From assembly GCF_027107535.1 (NCBI RefSeq), contig NZ_CP114283.1:3348001-3412000 (forward strand): a DNA stretch of 64,000 bases. The letters run 5' to 3'. Positions 1-8,683 of the stretch are shown here, in pieces. A model generated the notes under the pieces. The model did no database searches and was not told the origin of the DNA. It saw only the letters and a program-made list of their open reading frames with translations. Positions within the stretch are counted from its first letter, which is position 1. Each line of letters starts with the position of its first letter. Position numbers and translations under genes: made by a program. This stretch comes from Streptomyces aurantiacus (GTDB taxonomy: Bacteria > Actinomycetota > Actinomycetes > Streptomycetales > Streptomycetaceae).

Positions 1-359
1 CACCGCTGGTTCGTCCCGTCGTGGCAGGGCCACTGGATGATCGTGGCGTTGTCCGCCGTGGACGCGCCGGACACGTCGACGCACTGACCCGACCGCGTGG
101 TGATCGTGTAGGTGTCGCTCGTCCCCGCGACCGGGGTGAAGCCGAGGTCCTGGTTCGCACCGGCGCCGCAGGTGGAGGCGCGCAGCTGTGTTCCGTTGGT
201 CGTCGAACCCCCGGGAAGCTCAAGGCAGTTGCCGCCGTTCTGGTTCACCCCCGTCGAGGTGAAGGCGACGGCTGCGGCCGCGGGCGGGGGTGCCACCAGG
301 AGGGCGACCACCATGGCGAGCACGGCGGTGAGCACGGACAGGCATCTGGAACGGGTCAC
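1..359 (-). CDS. Secreted ricin-type (CBM13-like) lectin-domain protein, 3' part outside window
   Basis: The protein starts at a GTG (359) preceded by GAAGGG at good spacing. Residues 1 to about 29 form a signal peptide: basic start, hydrophobic core and an alanine-rich end. The mature part opens with a ricin-B-like carbohydrate-binding fold, seen in repeats such as NGGNCLELPGG and QCVDVSGAS and in the QRW-type motif at the window edge. Only about 119 residues are present, so any catalytic domain beyond is unknown. It lies 13 bp after the stop of the MGH1-like hydrolase, and that TGA stop overlaps this gene's ribosome binding site. The two are therefore almost certainly co-transcribed, and a role in binding or cutting arabinose-containing plant polymer is inferred from the context only. 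Confidence 0.75.
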   Translation of the reverse strand, partial: MTRSRCLSVLTAVLAMVVALLVAPPPAAAAVAFTSTGVNQNGGNCLELPGGSTTNGTQLRASTCGAGANQDLGFTPVAGTSDTYTITTRSGQCVDVSGASTADNATIIQWPCHDGTNQR

Positions 360-372
360 TGGGGCACACCCT

Positions 373-3300
373 TCATCGCTTGGAGGTTGCCGGGGGGCCG
401 TACACCTTGGCTTCGAGGAGCCCGACGGAGCTGCTGCCGTTGCCGGTGAGCAGCACCCGTAGTCGGGTGGTGTTCGTGGGAGTGAAGGTGACGGTGTTGT
501 ACTGGTTCTTGGCCAGTGGATAGCCGCCGGCGCCCGGCACGTCGACGTAGGCGCTGCCGTTCCAGTACTGCAGCTTCCACGAGGCGGGCATGTCGATGCC
601 CTGGTCGTCGTCGAAGAAGTACACCTCGGCCCTGTCGAGGGCCTTCGCGGACGGCCAGGTCAGCTCGGCCCACTGCTGGCCCGTCTCCGGCCAGGTTCCC
701 CAGCGCGGGTTCACGGTGTCGTTGGACGACGGCGGATCGATCCCGTCGTTGACCGCGGTGACGCTCTCCCAGGAGGAGGTGTACGACGCGGACGCCGTCG
801 CGGACGTCGCCTGGTTGGCCGGTGGCTGGACGCCACCGCGGTGGTACACCTTGACCTCGGTGAGCCCCGTCCTGGCGCCCGCGGCGTTGGTCGCCAGAAT
901 CCGTATGCGCTGGGCACTGACCGCCGGGAACCGCACCAGGTTGTAGTTGGCGCGCGGCGCGGCCGGACTCTTGGTCTGACTCGGCGCGTTCACCCACGAA
1001 CTGCCGTTGTGGTACTGGACGGTGTACGCGGACGGGGCCCGGTAGACGGTGCTGGCCGGGCGGCTGTCCTTGAAGTACAGGCGCACCTCGTCGAGCGTGC
1101 GGGCGCTGCCGAGGTTCAGCTCGTACCAGTCCTGGCTGTTGGCCGAGCCGCCGGCGCCCCAGAACGGCTCGTTGGTGGGAAAGCCGTCGACCGCGCCGGA
1201 CGTGCTGCTGCCGGACGCGGTGTGGGAGGCGGACACGGTCGCGCCGGAGGCGAGGTTGGGGAGGTCCGCGGTCAGGTCGACGCCGGCCTTGGCGAGCATG
1301 TCGACCATCCGGGGGCTGTTCTGCACGACCTGGTTCGGGGCCTTCAGCCCGGCGACGGACGTGTGGTGGGTGACCGTGCCGCTCGTGGTGACGTCGCCGG
1401 TGGCCGGGTCCCAGGTGAAGGGCACCAGGGAGCTGACCGTCGCGGCCCGGTTGCCGTTGACGTAGATCGAGTAGCCCTCCGGGACACCGGGATAGCGGAC
1501 CACGCCGTCGGCCGGGTCGTCCCAGACGATGGACAGGTCGGCGCCCCGGTAGCGGAGGTTGTTGACGGTGAAGTGGCTCCAGCCGATGTCGATCGGGGAG
1601 AGTTCGACCTTCGCGTCGTTGCGTGGGCGCAGCCCCGCGACGTCCTCGATCACGGTCCAGTTGCTGCTGCCGAGGATGTTGTGGTGGATCCAGGAGCGGT
1701 AGTCGATCCCGGTGCCGTTCCAGTCGGCCCAGAACTCGTTGGCGTCCGGCCACTGGGTGTTGCCGCCGACGTACTGCGCCCAGGTGTTCCAGTAGAGAAG
1801 CTTCTTGTAGTCGGTCGCGCTCATCGCGGAGTTGGGGTAGTTGCGCAGCACCGACGAGTAGAGGCGGAACTGCACGGTGGAGTTGATGGTGGAGAAGTTG
1901 TTGGAGCCGGGGTTCCCGGCGTCGGCCGCGGCCTTCTTGTCGGCCTGGTTGGCCGTGTAGAAGGGGAAGACCGGGTACTGGGCGGGATCGTCGTACAGGC
2001 GCAGGGCCTGCTTGTAGGCCGCGGTGTTGGGGACGGCTCCGACCGAGAACGGGTAGTAGTTGTTGATCTCCTTCCAGGGCACCCACTCGTTGGTCGACTT
2101 GAGCCGGTGCTCGAACAGCTGCCTGTTCGGGTTCCAGAGCACGTTGACGATGGCGTCCTTGATCTGCGTCGCGAGGGTGCGCATCTCGGTGGCCTTGGCC
2201 GTGTTGCCGATCGCCTCGTAGGCCTGGGCGGCGGCGAGGGCGCCGCTGTACTGGTAGGCGGACTCGGCGCGGTCCATGTTCCCGGGCTTCCAGTGGAAGG
2301 ACACCGCGTCGGCGTCGTTGCCGGTCAGGGCGCCCCAGTCGTACTCGATGAGCTTGTTGTTGTCGTGGTCGTAGTGGGCGAGCTGTCCCTTGACGTCGCC
2401 CTCGGCGTAGCGGGCCAGGTTGGCGGCGATGCCCGGCTGGCCGCCGTGGATCTGGTAGCTCTTCCAGGCCGCTTCGGCGATGTACTGGGTGTAGCTGTTG
2501 GACCAGTTCTCCGGATCGCCCGGGTTGTCGAGGAAGCGGGCGCCCTTGGAGGTCTGGCCCACGCTGAGCCAGTCCCCGTACGCGTAGGCCGGGTTGCGCA
2601 GGTACTTGAGGTCGTCGATGTGCATGGGCTGGGTGAGCGCGATGGCGTTGTTGTAGCCGAGAACGCCCTCGGTCGAGGTGGGGAACTGGAAGGTCTGCCC
2701 GGGGATGTCGGCGTCGAGGCTGTTGAAGCGCATCAGCCACCAGCGGTAGTAGATGTTCTTCTTGATCGCGCCTTCGGGGACGTCGATGTAGGGCACGTTC
2801 TGCGCCCACCACAGGTTGTAGGCCCTGACGTGGGTGGCGAACGCGGTGCTGTTGGAGTAGCCCGCGTAGGCGTTGTACTCCGTCAGGGACTCGGGGATCT
2901 CGTCGGTGACGAAGCCCATCACCACCTTGGCCGTGACCGTGGCTCCGGCCGCGATCGTCACGGACCGGTTCAGCCCGCCACCGGAGACGGCGAAACCGTC
3001 GCCGGTGAGCCGCGGGCGGAGGGTGGTGAGGTTGTTGTACGCGTTGACCTGCCCGGTCAGCTCGCTGCCGCTGCCGGAGGTGGCGTGCGGGGAGGTGGCC
3101 CGCAGTTGCAGCGTGGTGGCGCCGCTGCCGTTGTTCCTGATCGACAGGTTGGTCACGGCGACGTTGTTGTCGGTGATGAACTTGGTCTGGTCGACCGTGA
3201 CCGAGCCGCTGGTGTGCACGCTCTTCCAGTGGCTGGGCGTCTGCCGGCGCTGGGAGACCTGCTCGGTGAAGGTGCCGGGGGAGAGCGCCACGCTGTAGGC

Positions 3301-3642
3301 GTTGTTGTCGTTGACGCTCTCCCAGTAGGCGGCGTGGCCGCCGAAGCCGAGCACCGCGGGATCGTGGGTCTTCATGAAGAGCGCGCGGCCGCGGGTCATC
3401 AGCCAGGGCCCGGCAGGGTCGTTGCCGGTGCGGGCCAGCAGACGGTCCATCCAGAAGTCGGTCCCCGAGCTCTCCGCGTCGTAGATGCTCCGCATCATGT
3501 CGCCCGTCGTGTGGGCGACGGGCGGTGCCGGGATCGCGGGCCCGCTGAAGGTGGGGAAGCCGATGGTCTGCGCGGCATGGGCCGGAGCCGCGGTGACGAC
3601 GGAACAGATGATGAGCACCAGTGCGACGAGAAGGCGCTTCAC
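373..3642 (-). CDS. Secreted MGH1-like glycoside hydrolase with two F5/8-type C (discoidin) domains
   Basis: A 1089-residue secreted enzyme. GTG 3642 is chosen because a Sec signal peptide follows at once (residues 1-23, ending PAHA-A) and AAAGGG lies upstream; the frame stays open further upstream but has no signal sequence. After an N-terminal beta-rich part, residues about 270-720 resemble the (alpha/alpha)6 barrel of MGH1-like/GH63-clan glycosidases (segments YYRWWLMRFNSLD, NEFWADWNGTGIDYRSW, IEDVAGLRPRND). Two discoidin/CBM32-type domains follow at about 794-930 and 937-1085. The family is recognised by pattern; the exact CAZy family and substrate are not. The GH127 and GH146-like genes and the shared operator suggest a beta-L-arabinofuranoside or related arabinose polymer. 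A GH121-like arabinobiosidase role is possible but unproven. Confidence 0.8.
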   Translation of the reverse strand: MKRLLVALVLIICSVVTAAPAHAAQTIGFPTFSGPAIPAPPVAHTTGDMMRSIYDAESSGTDFWMDRLLARTGNDPAGPWLMTRGRALFMKTHDPAVLGFGGHAAYWESVNDNNAYSVALSPGTFTEQVSQRRQTPSHWKSVHTSGSVTVDQTKFITDNNVAVTNLSIRNNGSGATTLQLRATSPHATSGSGSELTGQVNAYNNLTTLRPRLTGDGFAVSGGGLNRSVTIAAGATVTAKVVMGFVTDEIPESLTEYNAYAGYSNSTAFATHVRAYNLWWAQNVPYIDVPEGAIKKNIYYRWWLMRFNSLDADIPGQTFQFPTSTEGVLGYNNAIALTQPMHIDDLKYLRNPAYAYGDWLSVGQTSKGARFLDNPGDPENWSNSYTQYIAEAAWKSYQIHGGQPGIAANLARYAEGDVKGQLAHYDHDNNKLIEYDWGALTGNDADAVSFHWKPGNMDRAESAYQYSGALAAAQAYEAIGNTAKATEMRTLATQIKDAIVNVLWNPNRQLFEHRLKSTNEWVPWKEINNYYPFSVGAVPNTAAYKQALRLYDDPAQYPVFPFYTANQADKKAAADAGNPGSNNFSTINSTVQFRLYSSVLRNYPNSAMSATDYKKLLYWNTWAQYVGGNTQWPDANEFWADWNGTGIDYRSWIHHNILGSSNWTVIEDVAGLRPRNDAKVELSPIDIGWSHFTVNNLRYRGADLSIVWDDPADGVVRYPGVPEGYSIYVNGNRAATVSSLVPFTWDPATGDVTTSGTVTHHTSVAGLKAPNQVVQNSPRMVDMLAKAGVDLTADLPNLASGATVSASHTASGSSTSGAVDGFPTNEPFWGAGGSANSQDWYELNLGSARTLDEVRLYFKDSRPASTVYRAPSAYTVQYHNGSSWVNAPSQTKSPAAPRANYNLVRFPAVSAQRIRILATNAAGARTGLTEVKVYHRGGVQPPANQATSATASASYTSSWESVTAVNDGIDPPSSNDTVNPRWGTWPETGQQWAELTWPSAKALDRAEVYFFDDDQGIDMPASWKLQYWNGSAYVDVPGAGGYPLAKNQYNTVTFTPTNTTRLRVLLTGNGSSSVGLLEAKVYGPPATSKR

Positions 3643-3975
3643 GACAGGGCCCTTTGGTGGCGGGCGTCCAGTCGGTCGCGGGCGCAGGTGGTTCCTGGCC
3701 CGGTTCCGCCGGCCCCGGGTGACATGAAGTGGTGCAGGGCGTGGAGGGCGTCCCTTCCCGGGGACGCCGGCCGTCGTCTTCTCATCGGAGCTCCCTGTCC
3801 GGTGGACGGCACACGCCGTCGCCCGGACGTGCCGGGAGACGGCTCGTCGACTGCCGTCGAATGTGTTGTGCTCATGACATGCAGGTGTGCGGACGTGCAC
3901 GGGGAGGCGCTGGAGAGCGGGAACGGGACCTGCCGGGGAAGGAGACCCCGCGTGCCGGAGAGGCGCTGAAAGCGA

Positions 3976-3993
3976 CCTAAAAGGTTTTCGCAA
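3976..3993 (-). promoter_or_regulatory. LacI-type operator over the hydrolase-operon promoter
   Basis: On the minus strand this reads TTGCGAAAACCTTTTAGG. It starts inside the predicted -10 box (TACGTT, 3992-3997) and covers the expected start of transcription. A near-identical element, TTGCAGAAAGCCTTTTCG, sits in the same position relative to the promoter of the sugar ABC operon. The AAAARCCTTTT-like core resembles LacI-family operators. The regulator is inferred to be the adjacent LacI-type protein. Confidence 0.7.
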
Positions 3994-4020
3994 CGTAGGT
4001 CCGTGCTCCGGAAGTGTCAA
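3992..4020 (-). promoter_or_regulatory. Predicted vegetative promoter of the hydrolase operon
   Basis: Minus-strand -35 TTGACA (4015-4020) and -10 TACGTT (3992-3997) with a 17-bp spacer, close to the HrdB consensus. The -10 merges into the operator, which fits repression by blocking open-complex formation. Confidence 0.65.
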
Positions 4021-4062
4021 GAGGGATGCGCACGGCCCGGCGCGGCCCGCCCCCCTCCGCCC

Positions 4063-5091
4063 TCAGGACAGAGCCGCGGTGGACCCCCTGATCACCACCC
4101 GGCAGGGCAGGGTCTCCACGCCCGACCGCCGCGCCCCGGCGATCGCGCTGAACAGGGCGTGCGCGGCCGCCCTCCCCACCTGTTCGAGGTTCATGTCGAC
4201 GCTGGTCAGCGGCGGGCGGGAGGCGGAGGTCAGCACCTGCCAGTTGTCGAAGCCCATCACCGCCACGTCCTCCGGCACCCGGTGGCCGCGCTCACGCAGT
4301 ACGTCCATGACGCCGCGGGCGATCTGGTCGCTGCCGCACAGGACGGCGTCCACGTCCGGGTGCTGGTCGAGCAGCATCGCGGTGGCCGCCCGTCCCCAGC
4401 CCTCCGACCACACCCCGAACCGCGGTTCGCCGACCAGGCCGAGCCCGGCGTCGGCGAGGGCGGCCCGGGCACCCTCGGCCCGTTCCTGCGCCGCGAGATA
4501 CCCGGGGTCCCCGGTGATGTGCGCGATGCGCGTACGGCCACAGGCGAGCAGATGACCGACCGCGATCCGGCCGGCGCCCACGCTGTCAGGGACGATGGAC
4601 AGATCCGCCGGATCCTCCGACGGCGCGTACGCGTAGACGACGGGGACGGGCAGTTCGCGGCCCAGGGACGGACGCGGGTCGGTCCGGCTGCCCACCACGA
4701 TGAGGCCGTCGACCCGGCGGCCGAGCAGGGCGCGGACATGGTGCTGCTCACGGATCGCGTCCCCGCGGGCGTCGCAGAGGAACACCGCCACCTCACCCGC
4801 CCCGAACGCGTCCTCGGCGCCCATGAGGATCGGGATGCCGAACCGGCCCTCCAGGTCGCTGGTGAGCAGACCGACGGTGCCCGTGCGCCCGGCGAGCAGG
4901 CCGCGCGCCAGCTGGTTGGGCCGGAACGACAGTCGCTCGGCCGCCTCGATCACCCGCTGGCGTGTCTCGGCACGCACCTGGCTGCGGCCGTTGAGGGCCT
5001 TCGACGCGGTGGCGAGGGACACGCCCGCCAGCCGGGCGACGTCGCTGAGTGTGGCGGGCCCCGAACGGGAGGGGTCGATGGCCTGTGCCAT
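4063..5091 (-). CDS. LacI-family transcriptional regulator of the arabinose-polymer locus
   Basis: A 342-residue repressor-type protein. ATG 5091 follows AGGAG at ideal spacing. Residues about 14-35 are the LacI helix-turn-helix plus hinge helix (TLSDVARLAGVSLATASKAL, then RPNQLARGL). The rest is a periplasmic-binding-protein-like effector domain (GTVGLLTSDL, DGLIVVGS, ending SVDMNLEQVGRAAA and LPCRVVIRGST). It lies between the hydrolase operon downstream and the divergent sugar importer/GH127 operon. Near-identical operators in both promoters make it the likely local repressor, released by an imported sugar. The effector is not identifiable from sequence. Confidence 0.92.
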   Translation of the reverse strand: MAQAIDPSRSGPATLSDVARLAGVSLATASKALNGRSQVRAETRQRVIEAAERLSFRPNQLARGLLAGRTGTVGLLTSDLEGRFGIPILMGAEDAFGAGEVAVFLCDARGDAIREQHHVRALLGRRVDGLIVVGSRTDPRPSLGRELPVPVVYAYAPSEDPADLSIVPDSVGAGRIAVGHLLACGRTRIAHITGDPGYLAAQERAEGARAALADAGLGLVGEPRFGVWSEGWGRAATAMLLDQHPDVDAVLCGSDQIARGVMDVLRERGHRVPEDVAVMGFDNWQVLTSASRPPLTSVDMNLEQVGRAAAHALFSAIAGARRSGVETLPCRVVIRGSTAALS

Positions 5092-5239
5092 GGGGTTCTC
5101 CTGTCTCGCGTCGCGTGCCGAGGCCGTCGAGGGTGGCACGTCACGCCTGAAACGGTACGCGAGAAGTTTCGGCCGAGGTGCGGACATGACGCTTCCACAG
5201 GTTTCGGCAAGCCGCGTGAAGCCTTTCCCGACAAGGGGA

Positions 5240-5268
5240 TTGACGGGCGATGGGCCGGGTCCTAACTT
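5240..5268 (+). promoter_or_regulatory. Predicted promoter of the sugar ABC/GH127 operon
   Basis: -35 TTGACG (5240-5245) and -10 TAACTT (5263-5268) with a 17-bp spacer. The operator begins within the -10, exactly as in the minus-strand hydrolase promoter. The 5' leader would be about 170 nt. Confidence 0.6.
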
Positions 5269-5284
5269 GCAGAAAGCCTTTTCG
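5267..5284 (+). promoter_or_regulatory. LacI-type operator over the sugar ABC operon promoter
   Basis: TTGCAGAAAGCCTTTTCG. It aligns to the minus-strand site at 3976-3993 with one single-base indel and very few substitutions over the TTGC-GAAA-CCTTTT core. Shared placement at the -10 argues for common control by the LacI-type protein encoded between them. Confidence 0.7.
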
Positions 5285-5449
5285 TTCTCTTTCCGTCGTG
5301 GAAGTTCGACGTCATCGTCCGAACCCCTTGTTCGACGTCGACGTTCGGCGCGCTCGTCCGATGTCGGATTCCGCCGCAGAGTTCAGTGCCACCACATCCA
5401 TCGTCCCGCCGGCCGGCCCACGCCCGCCGCCGCACAAGGGGGATCGACC

Positions 5450-6766
5450 ATGGGGAGCACGGCCGGACCACGTGGACGTACACACCGCCTCGTCACCGGT
5501 GCCATCGCGCTGCTGGCCGCCGCGAGCCTGGTCACGGCATGCGGCTCCGGGGACGACGGACCGGACGGCGGCGGGGGAGGGGGAGCGGCGGACGCCAAGG
5601 GCACCGACGACGGCGCCACGCTGACGATGTGGACGCGCGCGGCGACCCGGCCGCAGAGCGAGGCACTGGTCAAGGCGTACAACGCGAGCCACAAGAACAG
5701 GATCGAGCTGACCGTCGTCCCCACGGACGACTACCAGGCCAAGGTCGGCGCGGCCGCGGGAGCGAAGGACCTGCCCGACCTGTTCGCCTCCGACGTGGTG
5801 TTCGTCCCCAACTACACCTCCAGCGGATTGTTCGCCGACCTCACCGAACGCGTCGACGCCCTGCCCTTCGCCAAGAGCCTCGCCCAGTCGCACATCAAGG
5901 CGGGCACGTACGAGGACAAGAAGTACGTCGTGCCGCACACCCTCGACCTGTCGGTCCTCTTCTACAACAAGGACCTCTACCGGCAGGCGAAACTCGACCC
6001 CGAGAAGCCGCCCACCAGCCTGGCCGAATGGGACCGGCAGGCACGGGCCGTGGACGCGCTCGGCCAAGGCGTCAGCGGCACCTTCTTCGGCGGCAACTGC
6101 GGCGGCTGCGGCGTCTTCACCTGGTGGCCGTCGATCTGGGCCGCCGGCGACGAGGTGCTGAACAAGGACGGAACAGCGGCCGAGCTCGCCTCCGACACCG
6201 CGAAGAAGGTCTACGACACCTACCGCGGATGGGTGGACGACGACATCGTGGCCCCCGGCGCACGCGACGAGACGGGCACGACCTGGACCGGTGTCTTCCC
6301 GAAGGGGAAGGTCGGCGTGATGCCCATGCCGTCGACCACCCTGGGGCTGATGCCCAAGGACCTCGACCTCGGGGTCGCGCCCATCCCCGGGCCCGACGGC
6401 GGCAGGTCCACCTTCGTCGGCGGTGACGCCATCGGCATCTCGGCCACCAGCAGGTCGGCCGACCAGGCCTGGAACTTCCTCGCCTGGTCCCTGGGCGACA
6501 AGGCGCAGGTCGACGTGGTCGCCGCGCACAAGGACGTGGTGGCGCGCACCGACCTCGCGTCCAACAAGCACTCCGAGGCGGACCCCCGCCTGGTGACCAT
6601 CAACGAACTCGTGGCCGACGGCCGCACCCCGTACGCCCTGAAGTTCGGCCAGACCTTCAACGACCCCAACGGTCCCTGGCTGAGCCTGATGCGCAACGCC
6701 GTCTTCGGCGACGGGGCGGCCCTCGACAAGGACAACGACGCGGTCAGCTCGTCACTGGCCGACTGA
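5450..6766 (+). CDS. Sugar ABC transporter substrate-binding lipoprotein
   Basis: A 438-residue family-1 (MalE-type) extracellular solute-binding lipoprotein. ATG 5450 follows AAGGGGG at good spacing and gives a proper lipoprotein signal with lipobox LVTAC, so Cys31 is the lipidation site. A Gly/Asp-rich linker follows, then the binding fold (ATLTMWTRA, LPDLFASDVVFVPNYT, YYVVP-like segment KYVVPHTLDLSVLFYNK). It captures an oligosaccharide outside the membrane and delivers it to the two permeases encoded next. It heads the operon under the LacI operator, so the ligand is inferred to be an arabinose-containing oligosaccharide made by the secreted hydrolases. Confidence 0.92.
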   Translation: MGSTAGPRGRTHRLVTGAIALLAAASLVTACGSGDDGPDGGGGGGAADAKGTDDGATLTMWTRAATRPQSEALVKAYNASHKNRIELTVVPTDDYQAKVGAAAGAKDLPDLFASDVVFVPNYTSSGLFADLTERVDALPFAKSLAQSHIKAGTYEDKKYVVPHTLDLSVLFYNKDLYRQAKLDPEKPPTSLAEWDRQARAVDALGQGVSGTFFGGNCGGCGVFTWWPSIWAAGDEVLNKDGTAAELASDTAKKVYDTYRGWVDDDIVAPGARDETGTTWTGVFPKGKVGVMPMPSTTLGLMPKDLDLGVAPIPGPDGGRSTFVGGDAIGISATSRSADQAWNFLAWSLGDKAQVDVVAAHKDVVARTDLASNKHSEADPRLVTINELVADGRTPYALKFGQTFNDPNGPWLSLMRNAVFGDGAALDKDNDAVSSSLAD

Positions 6767-6819
6767 ACGGCACCCGGCCGTGGCACCACCCCTCCCACGT
6801 CACCCGGCAGAGGAGAGCC

Positions 6820-7782
6820 ATGCAGGTGAAGGCGGCCGACCCGGCGCCGGCCGAACCCCGGACCCGGCCACAGCGCCGGGTCCACCCGCCCCGCCCCACC
6901 CCGCCCCGGTGGCGGCCCCGCACCCTGAAGGGCCTCGCCTACGCGGCTCCCACAGCCGTGTTCGTCACGGTGTTCTTCCTGCTGCCGCTGCTGCTCGTCG
7001 CACAGATGTCACTCAGCGACTGGCCGCTCCTCGCGGGCGACCGGGGCGTCAACGCACCGGAGAACTACACCGACGCCACCGACAGCACCCTGTTCTGGCC
7101 CGCGATCCGCTTCACCCTCCTCTACACCGTGATCGTCACGGTCGTCCTCCTCGGCCTGGCCCTCGGCCTCGCCCTGCTGGTGCAGGAGGCCCGCCCCGCC
7201 GCGGGCTTCTTCCGCACGGTGTACTTCCTGCCCGGCGCCCTGGGACTCGCCTCCGCGTCCCTGCTGTTCTGGGGCCTCTACAGCCCCACCACCGGCCCCC
7301 TGAGCCGCATCCTGGAGAAGCTCGGCCTCGTCGACGACCCGGTGTCCTTCCTCGGCACACCGACCGCCGCCCTGCTGTCGACGGTCTTCCTCATCGTCTG
7401 GAAGTTCGCCGGCTTCTACATGCTGATCCTCCTCGTCGGCCTCCAGCGCATCCCCCACGAGGTGTACGAGGCGGCCCGCATGGACGGTGCGAGCCGCGGC
7501 CAGATCTTCCGCGGCATCACCCTGCCGCTGCTGCGGCCCTCCCTCGCACTGACCCTGCTGCTCTGCGTGACCGGATCCCTGCTGGCCTTCGACCAGTTCT
7601 TCATCCTCACCAAGGGCGGACCGGACAACAGCACGGTCACCGTCGTCCAGTTGATCTACCGCGAGGCCTTCCAGCGGCTGAACCTCGGTACGGCCGCCGC
7701 CCTGTCGATCATCGTGCTGGCCGTGCTGCTCCTGCTCAACGCCCTTCAGTTCCGCGGCCTGCGCCGCGCCGACGAGTCATGA
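6820..7782 (+). CDS. Sugar ABC transporter permease, MalF type
   Basis: A 320-residue inner-membrane permease starting at ATG 6820 behind GAGGAG. A basic proline-rich N-terminus is followed by six hydrophobic segments. The EAA loop that contacts the ATPase is visible as IPHEVYEAARMDGASRGQIF. It lies 53 bp after the binding-protein gene and 28 bp before the second permease, so one transcript is likely. It forms a heterodimeric channel with the next gene product. Confidence 0.92.
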   Translation: MQVKAADPAPAEPRTRPQRRVHPPRPTPPRWRPRTLKGLAYAAPTAVFVTVFFLLPLLLVAQMSLSDWPLLAGDRGVNAPENYTDATDSTLFWPAIRFTLLYTVIVTVVLLGLALGLALLVQEARPAAGFFRTVYFLPGALGLASASLLFWGLYSPTTGPLSRILEKLGLVDDPVSFLGTPTAALLSTVFLIVWKFAGFYMLILLVGLQRIPHEVYEAARMDGASRGQIFRGITLPLLRPSLALTLLLCVTGSLLAFDQFFILTKGGPDNSTVTVVQLIYREAFQRLNLGTAAALSIIVLAVLLLLNALQFRGLRRADES

Positions 7783-7810
7783 GCCGTACCTCGCGAGAAG
7801 GGACACCACG

Positions 7811-8632
7811 GTGCTGACCCGCGCCCTCGGCAGGACGCCCTACTTCGTCGTAGCGGGCGGCCTGGCCGTCATCTTCCTCTTCCCCCTGCTGTGGAACGCC
7901 TGGGCCTCCGTCAGCGGACAGCCGGGCACCGCCCAGGAATCCGGCTACGGGCTCGGCAACTACCGCACTCTGCTCGACTACGACGCGGGTCTGTGGCGGT
8001 ACCTCCTCAACAGCACCGTCGTCTCCGCGCTGACGGTCGCCCTGACCCTCGGAGTGTCCCTGCTGGGCGGCTACGCCTTCGCCCGCTTCGACTTCCCCGG
8101 CAAGAACCTGCTGTTCCTGCTCACCCTGGCCATCCTCATGGTCCCGTACGCCACCCTCCTCATCCCCCTCTACGTGCTGCTCGGCAGACTCCACCTGCAG
8201 AACTCGCTCGTCGGGCTGAGCCTGGTGCTCGCGATGTTCCAACTGCCGTTCGCCACCTTCATGATGCGGATCTCCTTCGAGGCCGTGCCCCGCGAACTGG
8301 AGGAGTCGGCGTTCGTCGACGGGTGCGGCACGGCGGGCGCCCTGCGCAGGATCCTTCTTCCGGCGGTGCGGCCGGGGCTGATCACCGTCGGGCTCTTCGC
8401 GTTCCTCGCGGCCTGGAACGACTTCATCGCCCCGCTGATCCTCATCTCGGACAGCGAGAAGGCGCCCCTGCCGCTGGCCGTCGCGAACCTTCGGCAGCAG
8501 AGCATGGGCGCCGTCGACTACGGCGCAACCGAAGCGGGTGTGGTGGTCCTCGCCGTGCCCTGCCTTCTCCTCTTCCTGCTGCTGCAACGGCACTACATGC
8601 GGGGCTTCATGTCCGGTGCGCTCAAGGGCTGA
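7811..8632 (+). CDS. Sugar ABC transporter permease, MalG type
   Basis: A 273-residue permease starting at GTG 7811 with AAGGGA upstream. It has six membrane segments and the EAA motif in the segment PRELEESAFVDGCGTAGALR. It pairs with the MalF-type permease. No ATP-binding subunit is encoded in the operon. In Streptomyces such CUT1 importers commonly share the housekeeping ATPase MsiK, so that partner is inferred to be encoded elsewhere. Confidence 0.92.
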   Translation: MLTRALGRTPYFVVAGGLAVIFLFPLLWNAWASVSGQPGTAQESGYGLGNYRTLLDYDAGLWRYLLNSTVVSALTVALTLGVSLLGGYAFARFDFPGKNLLFLLTLAILMVPYATLLIPLYVLLGRLHLQNSLVGLSLVLAMFQLPFATFMMRISFEAVPRELEESAFVDGCGTAGALRRILLPAVRPGLITVGLFAFLAAWNDFIAPLILISDSEKAPLPLAVANLRQQSMGAVDYGATEAGVVVLAVPCLLLFLLLQRHYMRGFMSGALKG

Positions 8633-8683
8633 AGCACCGGACGACCTGGACGGACAACCGAAGGGATGAACCGAAGGCATGAA

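Larger units (their letters stand above)
3643..4062. other. Intergenic region with promoter of the minus-strand hydrolase operon
   Basis: About 420 bp between the LacI-type regulator stop and the hydrolase start. It holds the -35/-10 and operator listed separately, and then a 5' leader of roughly 340 nt. I see no gene in the leader: open frames here have poor composition and no convincing start. The long leader is unexplained. Confidence 0.6.
5092..5449. other. Divergent promoter region between lacI-type gene and sugar ABC operon
   Basis: About 358 bp with no gene. It holds the plus-strand promoter and operator of the importer operon. Further operator-like half sites are a GAAGCCTTTC at about 5219-5228 and TTTCGG elements near 5166 and 5201, which may serve autoregulation of the regulator. 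Confidence 0.6.

Noticed and set aside
841..3969. A very long open frame on the plus strand opposite the hydrolase gene
   Set aside because: It is an antisense frame kept open by high GC. The composition is Val/Gly/Arg-rich without domains, while the minus strand encodes a clear secreted enzyme.
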